In this document: positions 1 to 10,576 of the stretch, piece after piece
How positions within the stretch are numbered: the stretch's first letter is position 1
How the letters are laid out: every line of letters begins with the position of its first letter
Assembly (NCBI RefSeq): GCF_000686665.1
Contig: NZ_JMLH01000020.1
Location: 1-47,230, forward strand
Source: Thomasclavelia saccharogumia DSM 17460
GTDB taxonomy: Bacteria; Bacillota_I; Bacilli_A; Erysipelotrichales; Coprobacillaceae
DNA: 47,230 nucleotides
Direction of reading: 5' to 3'
Program-made: the position numbers and the translations under genes
Notes under the pieces: model-generated
Databases searched by the model: none
What the model saw: the letters and a program-made list of their open reading frames with translations, nothing else
Told to the model about the DNA's origin: nothing

Positions 1-249
1 GATATCAATGATTCGACCTTTTTCATCAACCGCACAGATATCGAGGATGATGTTTTTAGCGAGGACCGTATTTTGATTGATTTCGGGATTTTTAACGATC
101 ATCTGCTGACAGTCAAGACCAGTGACAGATTTAACGATAAACTTTCTTATTTTTTGGGATTCAAAAGTATCTCTAGAGAGCAGATATTTAAAGAACAGGT
201 CATTACTAAAGCTGACATTATTTTGGATAATATTTTTTTCATGAATCAT
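1..249 (-). CDS. Rpn-family (PD-(D/E)XK) recombination-promoting nuclease / transposase-like protein, truncated by window edge
   Basis: The reverse strand reads 83 codons from an ATG at 249 to the window edge without a stop. The start has a strong GAGGAGG Shine-Dalgarno at about 258-264. The N-terminus contains SFSNDLFFKYLLS, and residues 68-83 read ILDICAVDEKGRIIDI. These match the opening of the Rpn / PDDEXK-type putative transposase family, where the Asp of ILDI is part of the nuclease site; the following Glu-x-Gln would lie beyond position 1. Family members promote RecA-independent recombination and occur in many copies in gut Firmicutes. The C-terminal part is missing only because the window ends, so integrity cannot be judged. 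Function is assigned from family resemblance. Confidence 0.75.
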   Translation of the reverse strand, partial: MIHEKNIIQNNVSFSNDLFFKYLLSRDTFESQKIRKFIVKSVTGLDCQQMIVKNPEINQNTVLAKNIILDICAVDEKGRIIDI

Positions 250-299
250 ATTTTTTTCCTCCTCATTATCTTTTACAATCTAAAAAGGAAAATTACTTC

Positions 300-1058
300 T
301 TTTTAATTATGATTTCATTCTCATTATTTTTTTGAAATCCATTTTTATATAAACTAATAGCTTTTTTATTTTCATTTTTATGTAGTCTAAGGAAAAAAGT
401 ACCCATCATTTATTTTATATTTTTAAATAATATTCTATTAATAACTAGTAATGCTTTATTACCAAACTTTCATCAGTATATTTATTTAGAAATAGGGACA
501 TTTTTAATTACTTTGAAATCGTTGTTTCATGATGATTATCAATAATAATATCTACTCTCCTGTTTTTACCAAAGCAGTGTAAATCAGTTAAATAAACTTT
601 ATCATAATAATTTAGTTTTTATTAATCGTTTCTTAAATCTGCTTTGATAGAACTCATAGAAAATTATGGTTCTCTCATCCATTTTATATGTTGGATATCC
701 TTGCGTCATCCCTTTATAAATAAAATTAGTTGTACAAATATTTCCAATCCTATTATTTTTTCACAATTAGAATCAATTACATATCCATTAGTATCATTAA
801 TGATTACAGTTAACCCTAAATCTTTTACAAAATTATATAATTCTGGTAAATACTAGTCTGTGTTAGCTAATATAACCTTTTCTAACTACTGTTCATTCAT
901 TTTTTAGTTTTAATAAAATATTGAAATACAGATGGTAAATCATCATGATTTATTATAAACAAATAATTCATCATTACTATTTAATAACTTGTTCATGGTA
1001 ATATCCTTAAATACTTTCATATCTATAATATAACTTTACTGTACATTCTCATTAAAAA
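300..1058. other. Gene-free AT-rich stretch with decayed reading frames
   Basis: No intact gene with a plausible start and ribosome-binding site is visible between the Rpn gene and pcrA. On the minus strand several short protein-like pieces are interrupted by stops and frame changes: around 930-1020 (MNKLLNSNDELFVYNKS), 706-900 (see the pseudogene entry) and about 514-610 (YLTDLHCFGKNRRVDIII). This is the pattern of a gene or genes lost by mutation. An open frame on the plus strand at 644-856 overlaps these pieces and has no good ribosome-binding site, so I do not call it. Confidence 0.5.
706..900 (-). pseudogene. Decayed fragment, possibly N-terminal part of an AcoR/DhaR-type regulator
   Basis: Reading from 900, the frame gives MNEQ, a stop, LEKVILANTD, a second stop, then a clean protein-like run of 48 residues including LGLTVIINDTNGYVIDS before a final stop at 706. 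The phrase resembles the beginning of the GAF-like domain in AcoR/DhaR-type sigma-54 activators (leucine-rich helix followed by a ...D..G.v.d. motif), but the resemblance is weak and made by eye. Two internal stops and the absence of any downstream ATPase domain make it a remnant. The identity could be wrong; that it is not a working gene is fairly sure. Confidence 0.3.
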
Positions 1059-1081
1059 TAAAAAAGCACCCTAAGAGTGCT
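1059..1081 (-). terminator. Rho-independent terminator of pcrA
   Basis: In the minus-strand RNA a 7-bp stem (arms 1065-1071 and 1075-1081, one G-U pair, loop UUA) is followed by a run of U. The stem overlaps the pcrA stop codon (TAG at 1080-1082). Confidence 0.8.
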
Positions 1082-3224
1082 AATTTGCCAGCTTCTTTAA
1101 AGCCTTATGTCCTGCCATCAAAGTTTTTAACCCCGCTGGTAATTCAAACGCAATATCAAGAGTGTTTCCATTAACTTTAACTACAACTCCTTTACCAAAA
1201 GTATCATGCATAACAAAATCACCAACAGTCCAATCTTTAACTTGATTATTGCCAATTAAATCAGCTTTATTAAGTGATGTATTTATATAGTTAGCTGTTT
1301 TAAAACGAGGCTTTGCTCCAATATGTTTGATTCCTTCTTTACCAACTTCATCAATAAAACGACTTGCTATTTTAGGGGAATCAGTAACAAAACTAAATCC
1401 TTCACTATCAGTTAAAAACAACTGCTTCTTCGCTCTAGTAAAAGCAACATAGGCTAATCTTCTCTCTTCTTCCAAGCCTTCATCCGATTCACTGATCGAT
1501 CTAAAACTTGGGAAAATTCCTTCCGATAAACCTAAAACAAAAACATAATCAAATTCCAGACCTTTGGCCATATGAATTGTCATTAAACTTACATATTGTT
1601 TTTCATCAATATCATCATTGTCAGTATATAACGAAATTTCTTGTAAATAATTTTCAATTGTTGCCAAATCAGGATTTTGATTCTCAAATTCGTAAATTGA
1701 ACGCTGTAACTCATGAATGTTATCAATTCTATTTTCTTCAAGATCCTTTTTCAGCATTTCAATATAACCAGTATTATTCATCAACTCTTCAAACATTTGA
1801 TGCATCGGTAAACTTGAATGTTTTGCTGTTTCGATTGCCTCAACTAAGATCTTAACTTCTTTTTTAGCCTTCGTAGACAATCTAATTTGATCACTAAATA
1901 AAGTTAATGCTTCATACAAACTAACTTGATTATTCAAAGCAACCTGTTGAATATTTTCTAATGTCTTTTTCCCAATTCCTCGACTAGGAACATTAATAAT
2001 TCGTTCAAAAGCTAAATCTTCATTATTACAAACCAGCTGTAAATAACTTAAAGCATCTTTTACTTCTTTACGACTAAAGAATTTAAGTCCCCCAAAAATT
2101 CGATAATCGATTCCATGAGAAATTAAGCTTTGTTCAATTACTCGTGATAAATAATTAGCACGATATAATATAGCAAAATTCCGATAATTGACACCCTCCA
2201 CATCATTAATGATTTTTTCTATTTGACCACAAATATAATCGGCTTCTTCTTGTTCACTTTTACCAGTAAAATGAATGACTTCAGCACCTCCAGTGGCTTC
2301 AGTATATAAATTTTTTTCTAAACGATTTTGATTCTTACGAATCAAACAATTGGAAATATTTAAAATATTACCAGTTGAACGATAGTTTTGATCTAAAATA
2401 ATTGTCTTACATGGTTTAAAGTCTTTATCAAAATCTAAAATATAATTAACATCAGCACCTCTAAATGAATAAATTGTCTGATCAGGGTCGCCAACTACAC
2501 AAGTAATCGCTTTTTTTGCCATTAACTTTACTAAACGATATTCAATATTACCTACATCTTGAAACTCATCAACATGAATATATTGAAAACGGTACTGCCA
2601 TTTTTCTAGTACATCAGGATAATTTTCAAAAATATAAACTGCTTTTAATAATAAATCATCAAAATCAAGCATAAAGTGATTTTCCTGATATTCTAAATAT
2701 TCTTTATAAACCATGGCTTTTTTTATTTCACCTTGAAATTGTCCAGCTAATTCTAAAGCTCGTTGAGGTGTAATATTAGCCATTTTATAATTTGAAATAG
2801 AAGCAATCATGCTTTTGATACTGATTGTTTTTGCATCAATATCTAAATTGTTATAAATTTTTTTAATCAATGCTTTTTGATCTTCTTCATCCATGATCAT
2901 AAAAGTACTAGGATAATTAATAACGTTGATATGCTGTCTTAAAATTCTTACACATAATGAATGAATTGTACAAATTAAAGAACCCATACCATATGGTCCT
3001 AATATATTAGTAACTCTTTCTTTCATTTCATTTGCAGCTTTATTCGTAAAGGTAATCGCAAGAATCTTACGAGGATCAACACCAACTTCATCAATTAAAT
3101 AGGCAATTCGATATGTAACAACTCTCGTCTTTCCAGAACCAGCACCAGCAATTATTCTTAAATGACTATCAAGATAAGTAGCTGCTTCTTTTTGATTTTT
3201 ATTTAATAATTTATCTAAATCCAT
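1080..3224 (-). CDS. pcrA: ATP-dependent DNA helicase PcrA (UvrD/Rep family)
   Basis: A 714-residue superfamily 1A helicase. Walker A GAGSGKT lies at residues 26-33, followed by the motif Ia region ITFTNKAANEM, motif II DEFQDV, motif III GDPDQTIYSFRGAD, motif IV/QNYRS, motif V TIHMAKGLEFDYVF and motif VI EERRLAYVAFTRAK. The C-terminal VGDFVMHDTFGKGVV is the Tudor-like tail typical of PcrA, which binds RNA polymerase. PcrA unwinds 3'-5', removes RecA filaments and works in repair and rolling-circle replication. Length is close to the usual 720-740. It stands alone with its own terminator. In many Gram-positive genomes pcrA is followed by ligA, which is not seen here. The start ATG at 3224 is preceded by a purine-rich GGTGGTGATGAG. 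Confidence 0.95.
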   Translation of the reverse strand: MDLDKLLNKNQKEAATYLDSHLRIIAGAGSGKTRVVTYRIAYLIDEVGVDPRKILAITFTNKAANEMKERVTNILGPYGMGSLICTIHSLCVRILRQHINVINYPSTFMIMDEEDQKALIKKIYNNLDIDAKTISIKSMIASISNYKMANITPQRALELAGQFQGEIKKAMVYKEYLEYQENHFMLDFDDLLLKAVYIFENYPDVLEKWQYRFQYIHVDEFQDVGNIEYRLVKLMAKKAITCVVGDPDQTIYSFRGADVNYILDFDKDFKPCKTIILDQNYRSTGNILNISNCLIRKNQNRLEKNLYTEATGGAEVIHFTGKSEQEEADYICGQIEKIINDVEGVNYRNFAILYRANYLSRVIEQSLISHGIDYRIFGGLKFFSRKEVKDALSYLQLVCNNEDLAFERIINVPSRGIGKKTLENIQQVALNNQVSLYEALTLFSDQIRLSTKAKKEVKILVEAIETAKHSSLPMHQMFEELMNNTGYIEMLKKDLEENRIDNIHELQRSIYEFENQNPDLATIENYLQEISLYTDNDDIDEKQYVSLMTIHMAKGLEFDYVFVLGLSEGIFPSFRSISESDEGLEEERRLAYVAFTRAKKQLFLTDSEGFSFVTDSPKIASRFIDEVGKEGIKHIGAKPRFKTANYINTSLNKADLIGNNQVKDWTVGDFVMHDTFGKGVVVKVNGNTLDIAFELPAGLKTLMAGHKALKKLAN

Positions 3225-3244
3225 CTCATCACCACCACCGCTTT

Positions 3245-3273
3245 ATTATAGCTTATATCTTTTATAAAAGATA
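3245..3273 (-). promoter_or_regulatory. Putative pcrA promoter -10 box with adjacent 18-bp palindrome
   Basis: On the minus strand TATAAT (3245-3250) lies about 20 bases before the pcrA start. Just upstream, 3256-3273 is the perfect palindrome TATCTTTTATAAAAGATA. It does not resemble the Bacillus LexA box (CGAAC-N4-GTTCG). It could be an operator or merely AT-rich symmetry. Confidence 0.4.
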
Positions 3274-3506
3274 CTTATTTCTAAGTATTTTTAAATATTA
3301 GATATAAAATCATTAAAATTTAAATTCTCATCATACACTTTATATTAATAATCATTTATGGTCTCAACTTTAGGGAGATAAATTTACAAAACAGCCATAA
3401 AAAACACCAGCTAGAATTAACCGTTATTGTTTCTTTTTTTCATTCTTTTACCATTGATATTGTTTTAATACTATAAAAAGAACTATATGAATATATGATA
3501 TCATGA

Positions 3507-3584
3507 TTTTTTAACATTGAAGATAAAGATATAATGATTACCAAAGTTTTAGCTGATGGGAACATTAAAGAGATTCAAAAGTAA
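3507..3584 (+). pseudogene. Orphan C-terminal gene tail (25 codons)
   Basis: The frame ends MITKVLADGNIKEIQK then TAA, and a strong terminator follows about 20 bases later. Upstream the frame is closed by TGA at 3504 and the only ATG lies 16 codons from the end, with no ribosome-binding site. A protein-like tail with its own terminator but no body suggests the 3' end of a deleted gene. Not recognised. Confidence 0.3.
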
Positions 3585-3604
3585 AAAAGTATCTGGTCAA
3601 AACA

Positions 3605-3637
3605 AAAGGAATAACTTAAATTTTTAGTTATTCCTTT
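3605..3637. terminator. Bidirectional hairpin terminator
   Basis: A perfect 12-bp stem (AAAGGAATAACT at 3605-3616 with its complement at 3626-3637) encloses a 9-base loop, with T-rich flanks. It could stop the plus-strand stub, and it is also the first strong hairpin downstream of the large SGNH gene on the minus strand (stop at 3779). Confidence 0.65.
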
Positions 3638-3778
3638 AGATTTATCTATACATTTTCTTTAATTACCCTAAATTTCATCGGTTTTTTAAACCTCTTAAAG
3701 TTGATTTTAAATAATTTAGCTTTTCTCTAAATTATTTATTTACCTAAAACTTTGATAATTATCTCAATTTTTGACTTA

Positions 3779-6700
3779 TTAATTTATATGCTTTCTTTTT
3801 TTATTTTCATATAACACAGTTAAAGAAAGCATTAAACTAGCAAATAGATTTAATAGATCAGTAGTATCTCCAGTATTTACTGTAACAGTTTCATCTTCTG
3901 ATTTAACCATCTCCAATCCTTTGATACCTGCCATTAAATTTTCATACACTATTTCTACACCTGCATCATCGATATTTTCATTGACTAATGCTGCTTGGGC
4001 TTTATTTAAAGCACTTTGCATTACATTCCATGATTTAATGGTATAATTTGTTACATTTAATCCGTTTGCTTTATTGATCAATTCTTGTAATAAACTTTTA
4101 TCAGGAATTAATCTTAAATCCACATATACTTTTACCAAAGCATTATATGCATTATCAACTTCTTCTTGAGTTACACTTCCATTAGCTAATACATCTTGTG
4201 CCTCTTGAAATACTGGTACTAGGTTATTCCATGTTTCACTTGTATATTTGCTTCCATCTAATCTTAATACTTTGTTTACCATTGCTTCTAAGATTGTTTT
4301 ATCTACTTCTTTTACTTCGACTAAATTATTAATAGCTGCTTGTAGATTACTATATGCCTTATCTACATCCTCCTGCATTGCATTTTCATCATTCATGACT
4401 TCAGTTGCTGCTTCGATTGCCTCTTGTAATGCTGTCCATGAATCAGCTGTATAATTTTCTTCTTGTAATTCATTTGTTGAAGTGATCAATGTTTCTAATT
4501 CGGTTTTATCTCCTTTATAGAACTCTAACATTTGCATAGCACTTGCTAATCTTGCAAATGATGTATCTACTTGTTCTTGAGTTGCCTTATCATTAGCTAA
4601 GATATCTTGAGCCTCAATTAATGCTGTACTGAATTCAGTAACAACAGCTAGTACTACTTTATCTAATTGTTCTTGAGTTATATTATTTGCCATAGATATG
4701 GCAATTGATAAACCTAATTTATTTACATTAATTTTAACTAGATCTTTAATTGCTGTATCAATAAATTTTACTGCTTCATCTAATTCATTTTGGCTTTGAG
4801 CTGTCTCCAATAATTGTTCTGCATTTTTAATTGCTAGTGAAAGATTATTATAACTCTCAAATGTATACTCTTCTTTTGTAAAGTTTTTAGCTTGATTTAT
4901 TTTATCAATCAACGAATCTTTATTAAGGTTATTTAAAATTTCTTGATTCTTAAAAGTTATTTCTTTATTAGTAGTATCAAGTGAAGCTTTTACCAAAATA
5001 TTGATCGTACCACCTTTAGGTATATTAGTTAGTATTAATTCCTTGATTGGTTCTAAAGAATCTTTATAAACTGTTTTACTATATACAGTTCCATTAATGC
5101 TTGCCTCAATAGTAACACTGCCAAATGATTGATTATACTCTGTAGCCAATTTTTCTATATCTACAACTAAATTAGTATCATTCAAAGTTATTTTAGGAGC
5201 AATTTCACTTATTTCTTTTATTGTATTTGTTTCATAATCTAAATTACAAATTATACTTTCACTATTCCATAAACCTATTTCTGTAATCAGCTTTTGTGTC
5301 ATTTTTAATTGACCCAGATGATTAGGATGAATATAATCTGTATTCATCCAATCCCCATTAGCTTTTCCGATACTATCATTTATATAAGAGGCATCTTCCC
5401 ATTGGTTATAATGATCAACTATAATACAGTTTTCTTCTTTAGCTACTTCTCTAATAACTGAGACATATTTAGATAGTCTATTTCCTCTATTATCATTACT
5501 AAATAGTTTATTTGGAGTCCTAAGTACTGGAATGGAATTATTTTCTTTAATTTCTGAAATCATCGCTTTTAAATTTTCACGGTAAGATGTAGTATCATCG
5601 CTATAATTGGCATCATTTGTACCAAACATCAAAACAACTACATCAGCATCTTTATATCTTTCATAGCGTGCTTCTTTATTATTCATTAATTCTTGAAGCG
5701 TAGCACTTGATACACCTGTATTAATTACTACATCATCTTCTCGATTTAATTCGTTTCTTAGATATTTTTCAAAAAGTTGTGGCAATGAATCATATCCATT
5801 AGTATGTAAAGCTCCATGGGTAATACTATCACCTAAAAATAACCATTTCATTTTCTTACTTTGTTGTACTTTCGTATATATTTCTTTTTGTAAATCTGAT
5901 AAATTACTACTATCTGTTTTAACTGATACTTCACTATCTTTATTAGTTGTTCCAATTAATGTTTTTAACTGAATCATGCCGTTATTTCCCTGCACAATCA
6001 AGTTAAAATTTTTATTTGCTGGAAGATTTTTTATCTCTGCTTTATTACCAATAAAATTACCACTGATTGTAATACCATCAATATCTAATTTATAACTATA
6101 ATTATAAACATTAGCATTATCAGGTACTTCAATATTCAACTGATTATTAGAAACTAATACAGTCGGTACATCAGAAATAAAGGTAGGAATTTGTTTTATA
6201 TTTTTAGAAATATTATTTTCTGTTATTGTTGTTGTACGATTTACAGTTTTCAATGATAATTGATTAGCAATCGCCAAATGTCCTTTAGCATTCAATGAAC
6301 CATCAGAATTAAACTTATCGCTTAAAATCTCATTATCCTTTTTAAATAACTCATCATGATTTATAACTAATATATTTTTTAATAACAAACTATCAACTTT
6401 TGATAAAGCACTGTTTACAATATCATTAAGTCTTATTGAAGAATCATCTTGAACAGGCGGAATTTGAACAACACTATATATATCATTATTATTATTTTTA
6501 TCAATAATTGATAATAAATGTTCTTCAATCTCGCTATCAGACAATGTATCATTATTATCAAGCATTAGTGCTAAAGCCTTAGGTTGATATGCTTTTATCA
6601 AGCTATCATAATTAGTATCAATATCCTTGATATTTTGATTTCTTTTGGCAGTATTGATTACAAAGCGCTGCCTTTTTTGCATTGAGGCAGTAGCAAGATT

Positions 6701-8683
6701 CCAACGAATAACTTCTTCAAACAATCCCGTATAATTTCTAACCCCGCCTATGTCTTGTAAACTTCCTTGAGCTAATGAACCCCCAGTGAAAACCCAAGTA
6801 TTAAATGCACCCTCATCAAATAAATCATCTATTTTATTTTTTGTTTCACTTGTAAGATCGATAGCCTCTTGATCAGAAATAACCTCATCTAAAATTGCAA
6901 AATAACTAATCTCACCATCTAGACCATATAAAACTGAACCATCATTTTCTAATATGCCACCTAGAGTCATTTGATTGATTGTTGGTGTTTTATCAAATAA
7001 ACCAACATTAGCACTATTACCATGGAATTCTAATATTTCTTTTCCATCAATTGTTACTCTTAACTGTTTACCATTTACACTATCTTTAGAATTAGAAAAA
7101 ACAAGTGTATGCCAATTTTCATCACTCAAAGCATGCCCCATTGCAGTTGCTCTTGTTTGTTTTAAATCAGATCTTAATTCATTATTTTCTTTTAAATACA
7201 AGGTAATCAAATCTTTACCACTATTTGATCCATTACTTGCATAATTTGGAGTTTCAAGAATTTTGTTCTTTGCAGAAAATAAAACTTTTGGTGTATTAGA
7301 ATCATTAAAACGAAATTTCATTACAATGCTTCCTTCACTCATAGTTTTTATTTTATTCAATAATTCTTGATTGCCATTTAAAATATCAATACAGCTATTG
7401 CCATCAAGGATTCCTTCATTATCATTAAAAGTTTTATAAATAATTCCACTTTGAAGACCATTTTTTGCTGTTAAAATTTCACTTTCCTGGCTACCTGCAA
7501 CTATTTTATATTCACGATTATTTGTTGTTAAAGAATTATCAACATATTTTAATCCACCAGTAATTGTTAAAAAATTAAAATCATCAGCTGGATCATCTCT
7601 TACTAAAATAGTATAAGCGTCAGCTCCTTTTACAGCGTTCCATGTTAATATATTACTACTATATTTAGAAACTATAGAAGCTGTTAATGTATCACTTGCT
7701 TCAATATTCATAGCAGGTGCATCACTTGAAATAGCATTGATTTCATTTTGTGAAAGCACCTCATCTGTAACAATGATATAGTCAATTGTTCCATACCAGG
7801 GATTAGTAATGTTCCCATTTTCATCTCTGTTTCCGCCAATTGATAAAGTCTTAATTTCACTAAATCTTGTAAAAAATCCTTTTAAAGCATCATTATTATC
7901 AAACGATACTGTAGTATTTCCATCAAATGAAGCAATTATTTTACCACTATTATTACTAGCGGGATTACTATAAACAGCCATATGTGTGGTATTTAAAAAA
8001 TTAGTATTAGCATAGGTTGCTCTTAATCCACCTGAAAGGTCAATTCCAAATGATTCAATAGACTGATTATTGTTATTTGGATGTCTAACACCAAAAATAC
8101 CACTATTATTAATTCCTAACATTGACGCATTTTGTTTCCAGCCATCAGTACTATCAAAGCTCCCTTTTACAATAACAGTACCTCCTGTTAACGTATTAAT
8201 TTTACTAATTTGATCATCTAAATCAATAATATTAGTTCCATCAAAAATATGGCGTTGCTTTAAATCATCACTCCATGTTAACTTAGCCTGATCAACAATA
8301 GTCCTAAATCCAGTATATTCATCATTACTAAAAACCGCTGTCATATTACCTGTAGTTTGATCTATAATATGATAATATTTCTTCTGTCCAATTCCTACAT
8401 TTTCATGAATATATTCTGATGAATTTAAATTTTCTGCAATTAATGTAAACGGACCATCTAATGAATCACCTGCTTCAATCTTATATACATGATCTTCTTC
8501 TCCATGCCAACTGATTCTGATTGAATTATAACGAGCTATACATTTTTCATCTAAAGAAATATTTTCTGCGCGCTCAATTACAGATGCACTTAATTCGTTT
8601 GCCCTTACAGGAAAAATATTAAAAGCATTTTGAAAAAGCACTGTTGAAAGTATCACTATTAAAATTTTACTCTTTTTTTTCAT
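3779..8683 (-). CDS. Secreted wall-anchored LamG / SGNH-hydrolase / FIVAR-repeat surface protein
   Basis: A 1634-residue exported protein. A signal peptide occupies about residues 1-28 (cleavage near VRA-NE). A fibronectin-like segment (30-125) and a LamG-like lectin fold (about 145-318) follow, then a second pair of the same kind (328-408 and 410-612). Next is an SGNH-like domain (about 630-800) with FTGGSLAQGS in place of the GDS block and a lost His. A canonical SGNH domain (945-1130) has Ser953 in FLGDSITHG, Asn1023 in MFGTND and Asp1116/His1119 in DYIHPN. FIVAR three-helix repeats run from about 1255 to 1600. VNTGD, a hydrophobic stretch and a KKRKH tail form a sortase-type sorting signal. 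SGNH enzymes deacylate sugars or lipids. Sialate or glycan O-acetyl esterase activity is plausible because the sialidase at 34048-38658 has the same tail, but the substrate is not shown. The Shine-Dalgarno at the start is weak. Confidence 0.85.
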   Translation of the reverse strand: MKKKSKILIVILSTVLFQNAFNIFPVRANELSASVIERAENISLDEKCIARYNSIRISWHGEEDHVYKIEAGDSLDGPFTLIAENLNSSEYIHENVGIGQKKYYHIIDQTTGNMTAVFSNDEYTGFRTIVDQAKLTWSDDLKQRHIFDGTNIIDLDDQISKINTLTGGTVIVKGSFDSTDGWKQNASMLGINNSGIFGVRHPNNNNQSIESFGIDLSGGLRATYANTNFLNTTHMAVYSNPASNNSGKIIASFDGNTTVSFDNNDALKGFFTRFSEIKTLSIGGNRDENGNITNPWYGTIDYIIVTDEVLSQNEINAISSDAPAMNIEASDTLTASIVSKYSSNILTWNAVKGADAYTILVRDDPADDFNFLTITGGLKYVDNSLTTNNREYKIVAGSQESEILTAKNGLQSGIIYKTFNDNEGILDGNSCIDILNGNQELLNKIKTMSEGSIVMKFRFNDSNTPKVLFSAKNKILETPNYASNGSNSGKDLITLYLKENNELRSDLKQTRATAMGHALSDENWHTLVFSNSKDSVNGKQLRVTIDGKEILEFHGNSANVGLFDKTPTINQMTLGGILENDGSVLYGLDGEISYFAILDEVISDQEAIDLTSETKNKIDDLFDEGAFNTWVFTGGSLAQGSLQDIGGVRNYTGLFEEVIRWNLATASMQKRQRFVINTAKRNQNIKDIDTNYDSLIKAYQPKALALMLDNNDTLSDSEIEEHLLSIIDKNNNNDIYSVVQIPPVQDDSSIRLNDIVNSALSKVDSLLLKNILVINHDELFKKDNEILSDKFNSDGSLNAKGHLAIANQLSLKTVNRTTTITENNISKNIKQIPTFISDVPTVLVSNNQLNIEVPDNANVYNYSYKLDIDGITISGNFIGNKAEIKNLPANKNFNLIVQGNNGMIQLKTLIGTTNKDSEVSVKTDSSNLSDLQKEIYTKVQQSKKMKWLFLGDSITHGALHTNGYDSLPQLFEKYLRNELNREDDVVINTGVSSATLQELMNNKEARYERYKDADVVVLMFGTNDANYSDDTTSYRENLKAMISEIKENNSIPVLRTPNKLFSNDNRGNRLSKYVSVIREVAKEENCIIVDHYNQWEDASYINDSIGKANGDWMNTDYIHPNHLGQLKMTQKLITEIGLWNSESIICNLDYETNTIKEISEIAPKITLNDTNLVVDIEKLATEYNQSFGSVTIEASINGTVYSKTVYKDSLEPIKELILTNIPKGGTINILVKASLDTTNKEITFKNQEILNNLNKDSLIDKINQAKNFTKEEYTFESYNNLSLAIKNAEQLLETAQSQNELDEAVKFIDTAIKDLVKINVNKLGLSIAISMANNITQEQLDKVVLAVVTEFSTALIEAQDILANDKATQEQVDTSFARLASAMQMLEFYKGDKTELETLITSTNELQEENYTADSWTALQEAIEAATEVMNDENAMQEDVDKAYSNLQAAINNLVEVKEVDKTILEAMVNKVLRLDGSKYTSETWNNLVPVFQEAQDVLANGSVTQEEVDNAYNALVKVYVDLRLIPDKSLLQELINKANGLNVTNYTIKSWNVMQSALNKAQAALVNENIDDAGVEIVYENLMAGIKGLEMVKSEDETVTVNTGDTTDLLNLFASLMLSLTVLYENKKRKHIN

Positions 8684-8852
8684 AATCTCTTTTCCCTTCT
8701 TTAAATTTTAACTATTTTTCATTTATTAGTTTCATCCCCCTTTTTTACAAATATTATCTATTTATATTTTATATTAATAATTCAAAGTCGTATTTACAAT
8801 TTTAAACACTCATTATGTAATTTTCTATTATCTATTTTCTTATTAAAAATAA

Positions 8853-8896
8853 AAAAACAATGCTTAAGTAAAGAATTTTACTAATACATTGTTTTT
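8853..8896 (-). terminator. Terminator of the pyr operon
   Basis: Arms AAAAACAATG (8853-8862) and its complement (8887-8896) enclose an inner AGTAAA/TTTACT pair (8867-8872 / 8877-8882). On the minus strand a T-run follows, 7 bases after the pyrD stop. Confidence 0.75.
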
Positions 8897-8902
8897 ATTA
8901 TC

Positions 8903-10568
<1,666 letters not shown>

Positions 10569-10576
10569 AATACCTC

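Larger units (their letters stand above)
3225..3778. other. 554-bp intergenic stretch: pcrA upstream region, a gene-tail stub and a terminator
   Basis: No complete gene is visible. The part next to pcrA holds a TATAAT -10 box (3245-3250, minus strand) and an 18-bp perfect palindrome (3256-3273) between it and the poorly matched -35. Further on is a 25-codon open tail (3507-3584) followed by a 12-bp-stem terminator (3605-3637). The remaining AT-rich sequence (about 3300-3500 and 3640-3778) shows nothing I can name. Confidence 0.5.

Noticed and set aside
73-306. Plus-strand open frame of 77 codons
   Set aside because: It is antisense to the Rpn nuclease gene, which has a strong ribosome-binding site and family motifs.
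644-856. Plus-strand open frame of 70 codons
   Set aside because: No ribosome-binding site, and antisense to decayed minus-strand pieces that look more protein-like.
3779-8683. Possible frameshift inside the giant surface gene
   Set aside because: The frame is continuous from signal peptide to wall-sorting tail with domains in sensible order; the degenerate first SGNH block is in frame.
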